Below are positions 10,750 to 20,984 of a stretch of DNA of 64,000 bases, in pieces. This DNA comes from Ariolimax columbianus (taxonomy: Eukaryota > Mollusca > Gastropoda > Stylommatophora > Arionidae), in contig JAVGWX010000009.1 of NCBI GenBank assembly GCA_036924085.1, positions 62,319,012 to 62,383,011 on the forward strand, given 5' to 3'. The position numbers were made by a program, and so were the translations under genes. Within the stretch, counting starts at the first letter, position 1; each line of letters starts with the position of its first letter. The notes beneath the pieces are model-generated. The model made no database searches and was not told the DNA's origin. It saw nothing but the letters and a program-made list of their open reading frames with translations.

Positions 10750-10904
10750 CTGAAACCAAAATGATTGACTTTAATACATTACACTTGAGACTTCTGTGTG
10801 CTATCAGTGGTTAAAGAGGAAAGAAGAACAGTTGCATTGTAATCTCTCAAGGCATGTCTTACAGTGTCTAGAAAAGAGAAGAATTCCAGGTGATTTAACT
10901 TACA

Positions 10905-10938
10905 TCTTTGTACTGGTTTAGAAGACTCTGCAGAATAT
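10905..10938 (-). repeat. CR1-like 3' UTR end, left of a SINE insertion
   Basis: TGTACTGGTTTAGAAGACTC matches the reverse complement of the CR1 3' UTR. The CR1 copy resumes after the SINE at about 11194. Confidence 0.85.
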
Positions 10939-11193
10939 TCTTTTTTTTTTTTTTTTTGCGTTCGCCTTATTTCTTTATTCCCCAAGGCGGTGTGCGTTGC
11001 ACTGTGGTTTTTATTTTGCGCCTGTCGGCCCAGTGCATCCGACTTCAGCACACATTTTATATAAGGGTCTGCTTCCTCCTGCATTTTGTAAGGGTTTGCT
11101 TCCCCGGGGTAACGGCCGGTGCTGTGATGGGGATCGAACCCAGCACCTTCGGTCGTGAGCCGTGCCACTTAACCACTAGGCCACGCCGTCCCC
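10939..11193 (-). mobile_element. tRNA-derived SINE-A inserted in CR1, 11-bp TSD
   Basis: CTGCAGAATAT flanks the element on both sides (ends near 10937 and 11207). The minus strand has the A box TGGCCTAGTGG and B box GGTTCGATCCC, the body core CTGAAGTCGGATGCACTGGG, and an A-rich tail that appears as a run of T on the plus strand. It lies in the host-gene intron just upstream of the 10555-10749 exon. Confidence 0.95.
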
Positions 11194-11820
11194 TTCTGCA
11201 GAATATGTATACAACCAGTTTCTTTCACATTCACATGATCTAAAAAAAAACTATGCAGATTCAATCTATTCTTGAATGCATTAATTTACCCTGCCTCCAC
11301 TACTTCCTGTGGCAATGCATTCGAAGCATTCACCACTCTCTGACTATAAAATGTTTCCTCACATCTAATCTGGACCTTTCAACCTTTCTCTGAAGAGGGG
11401 AGGCTCTCACCCTGGAGGCCACTCTTCTCTCTCTTCTCACCTCACTCTGTTTCATTTGACTCTGTCCTACAGTCACACCCTTGCACAACTTTCACACGCG
11501 CCCTCGTGGTAAAGCCCTTCCATAGCACTTTGGTTGGGCTAGCTTCTGAGGGCGCACAAACCTAGCATAGGTACATACAGATGCACACATGCATCCAAGC
11601 ACTGGTTTATGCGTCCTGATATCGCCCAATTGACTACGGTCTGGGGTGGAAAATGGCGCGCCTCCGCCAGTAGAAACTAGTGAGGCAAACATCTAAGCAA
11701 AAAAAAAAAAATCTGGACCTTTCTTTATTTAATTTATAGCTGTGCCCTCTTGTTCTTATAAGCGGCTGTATTATGAAAAGCTTGTTATAGTCTAATTTAA
11801 TACTAGTCTACAGGTTAATG
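11194..11820 (-). repeat. CR1-like LINE 3' end, minus strand, split by a second insertion
   Basis: The reverse complement encodes CR1 C-terminal segments (a degenerate FYSQRVVNASNALP, then VEAG-like) and the 3' UTR. The copy breaks at 11380 and resumes at 11725, with AATCTGGACCTTTC repeated on both sides of a 330-bp insertion. Confidence 0.88.
11381..11710 (+). mobile_element. Family E retroposon, poly(A) tail, 14-bp TSD
   Basis: A 330-bp insertion is bounded by AATCTGGACCTTTC (11367-11380 and 11711-11724) and ends in a run of about 12 A. The interior includes CATGCATCCAAGCACTGGTT and ATTGACTACGGTCTGGGTGG-like text, which recurs at 58497-58640. It has no clear tRNA head and no ORF. It is an unnamed, non-autonomous, poly(A)-tailed retroposon. 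Confidence 0.85.
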
Positions 11821-11825
11821 AAGGG

Positions 11826-12040
11826 AAAGGATAAATTAGACTATACCAAGTTTTTCAAAGGACAGCCAGCTACAAGAACAAGAGGGCACATGTACAAATT
11901 AATGAAAGAAAAGCCCAGATTCAATATTTTTTTAGTCAGAAAGTAGTGAATGCCACAGCAAATAGTGGAGGCATGGTCAGTTAATGTATTAAAATATATA
12001 TTGAATGCAGATATTTTTAAATCAAGTTGAGTAGAAGAAA
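11826..12040 (+). pseudogene. CR1-like LINE 3' end, plus strand, inverted to its neighbour
   Basis: The frame reads DYTKFFKGQPATRTRGHMYK, then FFSQKVVNA, in line with the C-terminus of the CR1 copy at 42091-42321. It starts where the minus-strand copy (to 11820) ends at the same element position, so the two form a head-to-head inverted repeat. Its 3' side merges with the 36-bp array. Confidence 0.85.
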
Positions 12041-12048
12041 TACTTATT

Positions 12049-15000
12049 AGTTTTACTCCATGTATTTGTACTGTCTTCAAGTTTAGTTTTACTCCATGTA
12101 TTTGCACTGTCTTCAAGTTTAGTTTTACTCCATGTATTTGTACTGTCTTAAAGTTTAGTTTCATTCCATGTTTGTGTACGGTCTTATAGTTTAGTTTCAT
12201 TCCATGTTTGTGTACAGTCTTAAAGTTTAGTTTCATTCCATGTTTGTGTACTGTCTTCAAGTTTAGTTTCATTCCATGTTTGTGTACTGTCTTCAAGTTT
12301 AGTTTCATTCCATGTTTGTGTACTGTCTTAAAGTTTAGTTTCATTCCATGTTTGTGTACTGTCTTAAAGTTTATTTTCATTCCATGTTTATGTACTGTCT
12401 TAAAGTTTATTTTCATTCCATGTTTATGTACTGTCTTAAAGTTTAGTTTTATTCCATGTTTGTGTACTGTCTTAAAGTTTAGTTTCATTCCATGTTTGTG
12501 TACTGTCTTAAAGTTTAGTTTCATTCCATGTTTGTGTACTGTCTTAAAGTTTAGTTTCATTCCATGTATGTGTACTGTCTTAAAGTTTAGTTTCATTCCA
12601 TGTTTGTGTACTGTCTTAAAGTTTAGTTTCATTCCATGTATGTGTACTGTCTTAAAGTTTAGTTTTATTCCATGTTTGTGTACTGTCTTAAAGTTTAGTT
12701 TCATTCCATGTTTGTGTACTGTCTTAAAGTTTAGTTTCATTCCATGTATGTGTACTGTCTTAAAGTTTAGTTTTATTCCATGTTTGTGTACTGTCTTAAA
12801 GTTTAGTTTCATTCCATGTATGTGTACTGTCTTAAAGTTTAGTTTCATTCCATGTATGTGTACTGTCTTAAAGTTTAGTTTCATTCCATGTATGTGTACT
12901 GTCTTAAAGTTTAGTTTCATTCCATGTATGTGTACTGTCTTAAAGTTTAGTTTCATTCCATGTATGTGTACTGTCTTAAAGTTTAGTTTCATTCCATGTA
13001 TGTGTACTGTCTTAAAGTTTAGTTTCATTCCATGTATGTGTACTGTCTTAAAGTTTAGTTTCATTCCATGTTTGTGTACTGTCTTCAAGTTTAGTTTCAT
13101 TCCATGTTTGTGTACTGTCTTAAAGTTTAGTTTCATTCCATGTTTGTGTACTGTCTTAAAGTTTATTTTCATTCCATGTTTATGTACTGTCTTAAAGTTT
13201 ATTTTCATTCCATGTTTATGTACTGTCTTAAAGTTTAGTTTTATTCCATGTTTGTGTACTGTCTTAAAGTTTAGTTTCATTCCATGTTTGTGTACTGTCT
13301 TAAAGTTTAGTTTCATTCCATGTTTGTGTACTGTCTTAAAGTTCAGTTTCATTCCATGTATGTGTACTGTCTTAAAGTTTAGTTTCATTCCATGTTTGTG
13401 TACTGTCTTAAAGTTTAGTTTCATTCCATGTATGTGTACTGTCTTAAAGTTTAGTTTTATTCCATGTTTGTGTACTATCTTAAAGTTTAGTTTTATTCCA
13501 TGTTTGTGTACTGTCTTAAAGTTTAGTTTCATTCCATGTATGTGTACTGTCTTAAAGTTTAGTTTCATTCCATGTATGTGTACTGTCTTAAAGTTTAGTT
13601 TCATTCCATGTATGTGTACTGTCTTAAAGTTTAGTTTCATTCCATGTATGTGTACTGTCTTAAAGTTTAGTTTCATTCCATGTATGTGTACTGTCTTAAA
13701 GTTTAGTTTCATTCCATGTATGTGTACTGTCTTAAAGTTTAGTTTCATTCCATGTATGTGTACTGTCTTAAAGCTTAGTTTCATTCCATGTATGTGTACT
13801 GTCTTAAAGTTTAGTTTCCTTCCATGTATGTGTACTGTCTTAAAGTTTAGTTTCATTCCATGTATGTGTACAGTTGTAAAGTTTAGTTTCATTCCATGTA
13901 TGTGTACTGTCTTAAAGCTTAGTTTCATTCCATGTATGTGTACTGTCTTAAAGCTTAGTTTCATTCCATGTATGTGTACAGTTGTAAAGCTTAGTTTCAT
14001 TCCATGTTTGTGTACTGTCTTAAAGCTTAGTTTCATTCCATGTATGTGTACAGTTGTAAAGCTTAGTTTCATTCCATGTTTGTGTACAGTTGTAAAGCTT
14101 AGTTTCATTCCATGTTTGTGTACTGTCTTAAAGCTTAGTTTCATTCCATGTATGTGTACAGTTGTAAAGCTTAGTTTCATTCCATGTATGTGTACAGTTG
14201 TAAAGCTTAGTTTCATTCCATGTTTGTGTACAGTTGTAAAGCTTAGTTTCATTCCATGTTTGTGTACAGTCTTAAAGCTTAGTTTCATTCCATGTTTGTG
14301 TACAGTTGTAAAGCTTAGTTTCATTCCATGTTTGTGTACAGTTGTAAAGCTTAGTTTCATTCCATGTTTGTGTACTGTCTTAAAGTTTAGTTTCATTCCA
14401 TGTTTGTGTACGGTCTTATAGTTTAGTTTCATTCCATGTTTGTGTACAGTCTTAAAATTTAGTTTCATTCCATGTTTGTGTACAGTCTTAAAGCTTAGTT
14501 TCATTCCATGTTTGTGTACAGTTGTAAAGCTTAGTTTCCTTCCATGTTTGTGTACTGTTGTAAAGCTTAGTTTCATTCCATGTTTGTGTACTGTTGTAAA
14601 GCTTAGTTTCATTCCATGTTTGTGTACAGTTGTAAAGCTTAGTTTCATTCCATGTTTGTGTACTGTTGTAAAGCTTAGTTTCATTCCATGTTTGTGTACT
14701 GTTGTAAAGCTTAGTTTCATTCCATGTTTGTGTACAGTTGTAAAGCTTAGTTTCATTCCATGTATGTGTACAGTTGTAAAGTTTAGTTTCATTCCATGTT
14801 TGTGTACAGTTGTAAAGTTTAGTTTCATTCCATGTATGTGTACAGTTGTAAAGCTTAGTTTCATTCCATGTATGTGTACAGTTGTAAAGCTTAGTTTCAT
14901 TCCATGTATGTGTACAGTTGTAAAGCTTAGTTTCATTCCATGTTTGTGTACAGTTGTAAAGCTTAGTTTCATTACATGTATGTGTACAGTTGTAAAGCTT

Positions 15001-15148
15001 AGTTTCATTCCATGTATGTGTACAGTTGTAAAGCTTAGTTTCCTTCCATGTATGTGTACAGTTGTAAAGTTTAGTTTCATTCCATGTATGTGTACAGTTG
15101 TAAAGCTTAGTTTCATTCCATGTTTGTGTACAGTTGTAAAGCTTAGTT
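12049..15148. repeat. 36-bp minisatellite, about 86 units, with higher-order structure
   Basis: The unit is 36 bp (TTTAGTTTCATTCCATG, then TTTGTGTACTGTCTTAAAG). Two main variants are CTGTCTTAAAGTTT (mostly left) and CAGTTGTAAAGCTT (mostly right). Since 36 is divisible by three and stops are absent, both strands are open, giving ORFs of up to 1091 codons with 12-residue repeats. There is no other coding evidence. A block with two TTATTTTCAT variant units occurs at 12371 and again at 13163, exactly 792 bp (22 units) apart. A CGGTCTTATAG variant occurs at 12179 and 14411, 62 units apart. These point to block duplication by unequal exchange. Confidence 0.97.
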
Positions 15149-15149
15149 T

Positions 15150-15280
15150 GATACTGTTTAAAGTGTGACTGCATATTTTATTTACAAATTAAAAAAAGTG
15201 CGCTAGTAATGAAATTTATATAATTTTATGGCAGAACACATCTCCAAAAAGAACAACCAGACAGACATGCATACCATCAT
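15150..15280. other. Right flank of the 36-bp array
   Basis: Unique AT-rich sequence with no feature I can name. Confidence 0.3.
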
Positions 15281-15545
15281 TGTCGGTCGACACTGAAATT
15301 GGATCAGCCATGTCTTAAGAAGATAACCTGATGCCACTACCACAGCTGTCATGTTGTGGACACCAGAGAGGAGATGAGAGGGATGCCAACTTAGGACAGC
15401 TTGGAGGGGCCATAGGGTTCAAAATTATAGCTGGGGAATTGTACACAGGATGATCACGGACAACGGTGAAGTTAGGGTGCTTGTTACTGCCCTTAAAGAT
15501 GCCAACAAGCATGACAGCAATTGATCTCTTTGCCAGTCAATGACC
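15281..15545 (+). pseudogene. Non-LTR RT C-terminal fragment
   Basis: The plus strand reads RH-NWISHVLRR, then VMLWTPERR, and ends ALKDANKHDSN. This is the usual LINE C-terminal layout (NWIGHVLRK, then ALDWNPQGKRKRGRP, then a tail). Stops and frameshifts are present. Confidence 0.6.
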
Positions 15546-15569
15546 AAGGATCTACCTACTTATTCAATT

Positions 15570-15830
15570 AGTTGCTCCTCTTCTATATTGGGATGTAGAG
15601 GTTTGCTGGAAAGAACACCAGACCTATTTTTCTATCTGCTATCCTCTTGATCTGGATCAAGTCTAGTCCTCGGTCTCTAATAGACTGTCTTATGTTATCA
15701 TCTCAACGGTCCTTCATTTCATCTTTGCTTCCCATGCCTGCTGTTATACTCAATCTTCATTCATTCTGCAGACATGGCCAAGGATCCAAGATGAATGTAA
15801 TAGTCTATCTTTATTCCACTTAATGTAAGC
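15570..15830 (-). pseudogene. Non-LTR RT C-terminal fragment, other family
   Basis: The minus strand contains LGHVCRMNED, then a DNIRQSIRDRGLDLDQ segment and a KNRSGV end, with stops. The GHV-RM and D-R-W-like spacing is typical of post-RT LINE regions. Confidence 0.5.
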
Positions 15831-15889
15831 AATTCATTTAACATGGTCGGCACTACAACTTGTGCAGAGTATATTTCCAGGTACAAAAT

Positions 15890-16350
15890 ACACTAGTTCA
15901 GTCATCTAATGAGAATGTACCTCCAACTTCCACTGACGGCTTACAACTCTGGTAGATCTGACTACATATCAAGAGGACAGCTGCGAAGCAGGTGGATAGA
16001 TGACAAGAGTGATTGTGCAATGGACATGGACTCACAACAACCGATGCAATGCACTTGGCCCAGGACAAATGACTTAAGCTTCCCATGATGCTCAATGTCA
16101 TAAGTGGAAAGAAAACTAACGCAAGCAATTCATTTAACAATATCTACTAGCTAGTACTGATATGCCGTGTAATATCGTCTCAAAGATCAATGACCCTTCA
16201 TTCATCTGACTACCATTTGACAATCCAAAGACTTGTGATTTCCAAAATGTGTCTGGTATCAAGGGTTTCATATAAGAGACTACACATGCACTACTACTGC
16301 TATTCCATTTTATTCCTGTGATTATAGGACTACAAAAGTTGCAAGTCACA
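15890..16350. other. Probable further LINE debris
   Basis: At about 15960-16080 the plus strand shows SRWIDDKSDC and AMHLAQDK, which resemble the RWIDDI / AQDR segments of LINE C-termini. The rest, to 16350, shows nothing nameable. Confidence 0.35.
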
Positions 16351-16845
16351 CATTCCTATTATGGATAGTCTTCTTGAGATCTTCCTATAAGGTTGTGGGT
16401 TCATTGCTTACGCTGCCACTGTTCTTCACCAAATGATCATTGGGCTCTCCATTCCCCTTGAGTTTTTCAACCCAGTGCATGTCAGGGTATATTATTAGGC
16501 TATTACCATTATGTATGTTCTATCCATCTCCAGCTGCAAAACAAATAAAGAGCCAAAGAAAATATTTTTCTGAGAACACGGACAACAATGCAAGAGTGAG
16601 AATGAGAGAGAAAATGAGATGAGAGTATGCTATAGAATGATAAAACACAAGAAAGATACTAAATTGATACTGAGCAAAAATGAGAATGGTTCTCAAAGAC
16701 AATATATTCAGAATCGAGAAAATTGTTAATTTTTTCAGTCTATACCAGGAACCATTTGGCATCATCCATCAAGTAGGTTTTCCAAGTAGCTTTTTTTCAA
16801 TAGCTTTTTAATTTCAAGTCCTGAGTCTTTTCCTTCTTCTCTAGC
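16351..16845. other. Non-coding spacer
   Basis: I see no gene, repeat or RNA motif that I can support here. Open frames are short and AT-driven. Confidence 0.3.
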
Positions 16846-16849
16846 ACCC

Positions 16850-17490
16850 TATTCTGTCTTAGTATTAACTCGGAATGCCCTTTCTGGTTTTTAAGCTTAC
16901 AAGACAAGAAGGGTGACCATGTTTTAGCATACACTCAGAATGTCATTCCTGATTTTCAAGCTCATGGGAAGGGAAGGGTCACTCTGTCTTAGTATTAACT
17001 CGGAATGCCCTTTCTGGTTTTTAAGCTTACAAGACAAGAAGGGTGACCATGTTTTAGCATACACTCAGAATGTCATTCCTGATTTTCAAGCTCATGGGAA
17101 GGGAAGGGTCACTCTGTCTTAGCACACACTTGGAATGTCCTGTCTGGTTTTGAAACTCACAGTAGGGTAAGTGGCATCCTGTCTTAGCACACACTTGGAA
17201 TGTCCTGTCTGTTTTGAAACTCACAGAAGGGGAAGTGGCATCCTGTCTTAGCACACACTTGGAATGTCCTGTCTGGTTTTGAAACTCACAGTAGGGGAAA
17301 TAGCATCCTGTCTTAGCATGCACTTGGAATGTCCTATCTGCTTTTGAAACTCACAGTAGGAGAAGTGGCATCCTGTCTTAGCACATACTTGGAATGTCCT
17401 TTCTGGCTTTTCAGCTCACAGGACGGAAAGGGGACACCTTGTCTTAGCATGCAGTGTCCTTTCTAATTCCTAAGCTCACATGAAGAGAAA
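16850..17490. repeat. About 65-bp minisatellite, 9-10 units, with a 130-bp duplication
   Basis: Units share TGTCTTAGCA-ACACTTGGAATGTCC, then GGTTTTGAAACTCACAG. The first four units are two exact copies of a 130-bp dimer (starts at 16853 and 16983). Later units (from about 17113) are a distinct, more homogeneous subtype. A minus-strand 89-codon frame here is an artefact of the repeat. Confidence 0.9.
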
Positions 17491-17712
17491 GGGCCAGCAT
17501 GGCATGTTATACATTCTCCACCAAGCTCAGGTCCAAGATTTTCCTAGAGGGTATCACACCCAAAAGAAAGAAACTTCACAACACTTGTCTCTAGCCATAA
17601 AACTATTACAGGACCCTCCTCCACACACCAAGTCAGGAAAATGACCATGTTAAGACAAGACCCTGGTTTTGGCCAGACTTGCAGTGCAGTTCTGGGTACT
17701 CAACATGTTACA

Positions 17713-17949
17713 AGGGGATGGCGGGGGCTAGTGGTTAAGTGACAACTCAAAGGTGCTGGGCTCGCTCCCCAATCACAGTACCGGCCGTTAGCCAGAGGAA
17801 GCAAACTCTTAGAAAATGCAGAAGGAAGCAAACCCTTACGTAAAATGCACGCCAAAGTCGGATAAACTGGGCCGACAGGCACACAATAAAAACATAGTGC
17901 AGCGCACACCACCTTGGGGAATAGAGACATAAGGCAAACACCAAAAAAA
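17713..17949 (+). mobile_element. tRNA-derived SINE-A with 11-bp TSD
   Basis: AACATGTTACA flanks the element at 17702-17712 and 17950-17960. It has an A-box region (GGGGCTAGTGGTTAAGTG), a mutated B box (GGCTCGCTCCCC), the core AAAGTCGGATAAACTGGGCC, and an A-rich tail. Confidence 0.95.
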
Positions 17950-17984
17950 AACATGTTACATCACAAGCTTGTTGTTGTTTGCGA

Positions 17985-18440
17985 ATGCCCACAATGAGTA
18001 GGTTACTCTTTAGTGCCATGAAAAGGAAGTTAAGTGGTGGGTTGCAGTAGCATTACTCACATCCCGAGCTTGCTGATGAAGGTCGACCATGGGTCCTCTA
18101 GTCAGTTGTGCTATGCTTGGTTTCATCTGTACATCGCTCACAACTGCTGCCTTGCAGTTAGGCTGGGGACAGCCAAAGGCTAAGGAGGGCAACCCTACAG
18201 AAACGCCTGTTGAAATCGGATGCACTGAGCCACTGGCTAACAAATTAAATCGGTGCAACGTAAATATCGCTGTAAACAGCGTACGATGAAGAAGAAGTAC
18301 ATCGCTCACTACTATGGGGATCACATCGATCCCTCACCTCTTTATCCAGGCTGCCATGAAAATAGCCTATTTCCAGGGAGGGCTACCAGGAGGCCGAGGT
18401 GAGGGTCTTGGCCAGTATATTTTGCCTGGCCAGACTTTAG
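17985..18440 (-). repeat. Family C SINE-like repeat, interrupted by a 155-bp element
   Basis: Same family as 45036-45350 and 47058-47375. Plus-strand landmarks are GAATGCCCACAATGAGTAGG, TAAGTGGTGGGTTGCAGTAGC, GGTTGTGCTATGCTTGG and GGTCTTGGCCAGTATA. In reverse orientation its GCCTGG-TAA-GGGATCGATG block matches the equivalent block of family B, so I assign sense to the minus strand by analogy. Continuity breaks at 18141/18297. Confidence 0.8.
18142..18296 (+). mobile_element. 155-bp element sharing both ends with the I-group LINE, 13-bp TSD
   Basis: GTACATCGCTCAC flanks it at 18129-18141 and 18297-18309. Its first 120 bp match 24947-25075 (CTGCTGCCTTGCAG, then GGGGACAGCCAAAGGCTAAG, then AACGCCTGTTGAAATCG), immediately upstream of the LINE endonuclease frame. 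Its end CAGCGTACGATGAAGAAGAA matches the LINE 3' end CAGCGTACGAAGAAGAAG. It is therefore either an internal-deletion derivative of the LINE or a SINE that shares its ends and uses its reverse transcriptase. Confidence 0.9.
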
Positions 18441-18701
18441 TCTTCCTCCCCATATCCCAAGGTGAATCAATAATGTTGGGCCACTCTCATGCTGCAGAGA
18501 ATCGATCCTTGCACATTAGCCATGCAATCAAGGACTCAGATATTGCTGCTTTTCAGGATGTATCAAAGGAAGGTTATTCATGAGCTTGGTGATTACTTAT
18601 CTAACCCTTGAATTCATGCATGAGTTCCTTTACATCCAAAAAAATATAGTTATAAGGCTCACTGAGGATAGTCTGATATAAAACAGGAACATTAATACAA
18701 C

Positions 18702-18788
18702 CTTAATTGTCATCTCCTTGATGGCATTGCTGAAATCATCTTCATTCCCCTTAAACAGTTCTGCACCTGCCATTGCGCTTGTTGTCAT
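18702..18788 (-). CDS. Host-gene coding exon, 29 codons, unidentified gene
   Basis: On the minus strand TTTTTCCATTACAG precedes ATGACAACAAGC. The exon encodes MTTSAMAGAELFKGNEDD, then FSNAIKEMTIK, and ends AAG|GTTGTA. It is 87 bp, phase 0 at both ends, and compatible with direct splicing to 10555-10749. The first Met may be internal because a splice acceptor lies directly before it. The peptide is unlike any mobile-element protein here. The donor is a weaker match (GTTGTA) than the acceptor. Confidence 0.6.
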
Positions 18789-18889
18789 CTGTAATGGAAA
18801 AATAATTACGTATGTGAAATTATACAATTACTTCAGGTGTACTCCACTATAACCGCGAGTTCGGTGATGTGCCACCGCAGTCATCATGT

Positions 18890-19435
18890 ATTATGCCCTT
18901 TGCTGAACGTCGCTCCCATCACAGACCGTCTGAAAGAAACTTGATCTCTTGCCAAATCTCCAGCATGCTCCAGAGTCATGTCTAAGCAAGCATTCCTTGA
19001 CATCTTTGTGCCATTGCCTTCGTGGTCTGCCTCTGCCACTCTTGCCCAGCACCATACCTTCCATTACCGTTCTGTCAAGACCGTTATGTCTTTTGATGTG
19101 GCCAAAGTATTTCAAGTTTCTGGTCATGATGGAATTTATGAACCAGTTCTCCTCTATAACCAACTCTTGTCGAATGTCTGCATTTTCTTAGGACCTTTCT
19201 TCTTCTTCTGTCTTCTGTGTTCATTCTCAATCTCCCACTTTCAAGCCCTGTACAGGACTTTGCAAGTAGCAGGATGTAGTCCAGAGAATGGAATGTGTTG
19301 TGTCGCTAGTTTACAGTTTAACTGCGATATTTGTACCTTTCAGTCCGACACATCCGTCTTCGGCAGAAGGACCTTTCTATAACATTTCGACTAGAACTCA
19401 ATTCTCTTCTTTGAAGTACTACCGCAGTAGATAAA
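18890..19435 (-). pseudogene. Non-LTR RT C-terminus (RTE-like), split by a short B element
   Basis: The minus strand encodes IEENWFINSIMTRNLKYFGH, then RHNGLDRTVMEGM and RGRPRRQWHKDVKECL, with a final SFFQTVCDGSD. This is the segment downstream of the RT domain in an RTE-like LINE. It is open for 90 codons but lacks all catalytic motifs. It resumes at about 19378 (ATAACATTTCGACT), matching the copy at 2280, after the 19200-19368 insertion. Confidence 0.88.
19200..19368 (-). mobile_element. Short family B element with TSD
   Basis: AGGACCTTTC occurs at both junctions (about 19190-19199 and 19368-19377). In sense (minus) orientation the unit begins at the GCCGAAGACGGATGTGTCGG core and ends GAGAATGAACACAG plus (GAA)n. 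It is the core-to-3' part of family B acting as an independent element. Confidence 0.88.
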
Positions 19436-19439
19436 AAAA

Positions 19440-20290
19440 AAATCATAATATGATACAATCAGTGTCATATTTTTGCTTGTTAGTACATATAAAAGTCTAA
19501 TAACCAGTTAACATTATATAGCTAGACCTAAAGAAACTATATCAAAGTAAACTGAATACAACATTTCTTGCAAACCTTAACAAATTTTGTTTTCCTTATG
19601 GTGACTGACAAATATCAAATATTCATTAAACCATGTTGTACTATTTTTGTTATATCATCTATCCCATCTTCAATGCAAGCAGTGGTAGTTGATTGGAAAC
19701 TATTCTTATAAGATGACAGAATTATTCTATTATCTATGTCTTTGGAACAAGATGTAGTTTCTACAATATGTCTGATGTCATTGTCACTCTATCAATTCTG
19801 GCAAAAATAGAGACTTTGCTCAAATGTAAAAAGATCTGCAGTCATGCAGACTTTGTTATTTGATTTGTAGTAGACAGGGAGGCTAGAGAGAGCTTGGTAA
19901 TGAATGAGATCCATGGATGTACTTAATTATGTTTGATTAATGTATACCAAATTCTATCATTTTATTTTATATAGTAGTATGTTATTGGATTACTGTAGTA
20001 GTATTAAACATGATTTATATAATAATTATGATTTGTATAGCGAACTGACTATGTTGAATGTCTTATGTAACGAAAGTAAGAATACTAGGCTTTACATAGC
20101 CTAAAAAATTTGCTTCGTTATTCTACACAAAAGTGACTGACTAGTAAACATTAGTCTAACAGCTATATAGTATACATTTCTCTTCTTTTTATTATATTGA
20201 ACACAGTTTAGCATTGTATTTACATTTATATCTTAGTTTTACATTTATAGCATTGCAGCATCGCTAAGCTGGGTTTCTCTAGGCTAAGGA
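19440..20290. other. Unique AT-rich spacer
   Basis: No gene or named repeat is visible. It is among the least repeat-like stretches of the window. Confidence 0.35.
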
Positions 20291-20311
20291 AATTAACTAG
20301 AGTATATCAAA

Positions 20312-20960
20312 TTGGTGTCACACAAAGAAAATGAAAGCCATATAGACCTGCTTACAGATGCTCTCGCCGTAGTCACAGCGCTAAAAAGCCAGAAAAACAC
20401 TGAGCTTAATGACTTAAGAGCAGCACTCTGCCAACTGTGCCAGCAGTCCGCACCAAAAAGGGTAGTGGTACAGTGGGTCCCATCACACTGCAACATCCAA
20501 GGCAACGAGGAGGCAGACAGACTGGCAAAAGAAGGTGCAAGACTACCACAAACAGATACTAGTATGACGTACGAAGAGTCAAAACGGCTTATCAAAGCCA
20601 GATACATGACCAAATGGGAAACCGAACATACTGGTTACACCAAAAACGATGCCTATTACCAGTTGAACCGAAGAGAGCAGGTCGTTGTCTTCAGACTTCG
20701 CACTGGCCACAATAGACTGAGGTACCACCTATTCAATAAATTGAAGATAGGTGGTACCGACGAATGCCCGTGCGGTACCGGTAAAATGACCGCTGAACAT
20801 CTGCTGCAGAACTGCCCGACATACGAGGATCAGAGAGAGCAGATGTGGCCATCACCAGTGGAACTGCAAGACAAGCTCTATGGCAGTGGCGGCAGCCTCA
20901 GGATGACCGCCGCTTTTTTCGAAAAAATAATGGTTACTGTCTGACTGCGTACAAAGAAGA
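20312..20960 (+). pseudogene. I-group LINE 3' end (RNase H), open 210 codons
   Basis: The RNase H half from LLTDALAV onward is intact: WVPSHCNIQGNEEADRLAK, then EHTGYTKNDAYYQLNRR and the C-terminal ECPCGTGKMTAEHLLQNC motif (CxCG, H, C). It ends shortly before TGCGTACAAAGAAGAAGAAG, the family tail. It is 5'-truncated inside RNase H, so the first Asp and the Glu are missing and it cannot be active. It is the cleanest copy of this C-terminal region. Confidence 0.95.
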
Positions 20961-20984
20961 AGAAGAAGAAGAAGTTGCTGTCAA

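Noticed and set aside
11841..15116. A 1091-codon minus-strand ORF and 737/242-codon plus-strand ORFs
   Set aside because: They are produced by a 36-bp satellite with no stops in several frames. Both strands are open over the same bases and no domain or start context supports translation.
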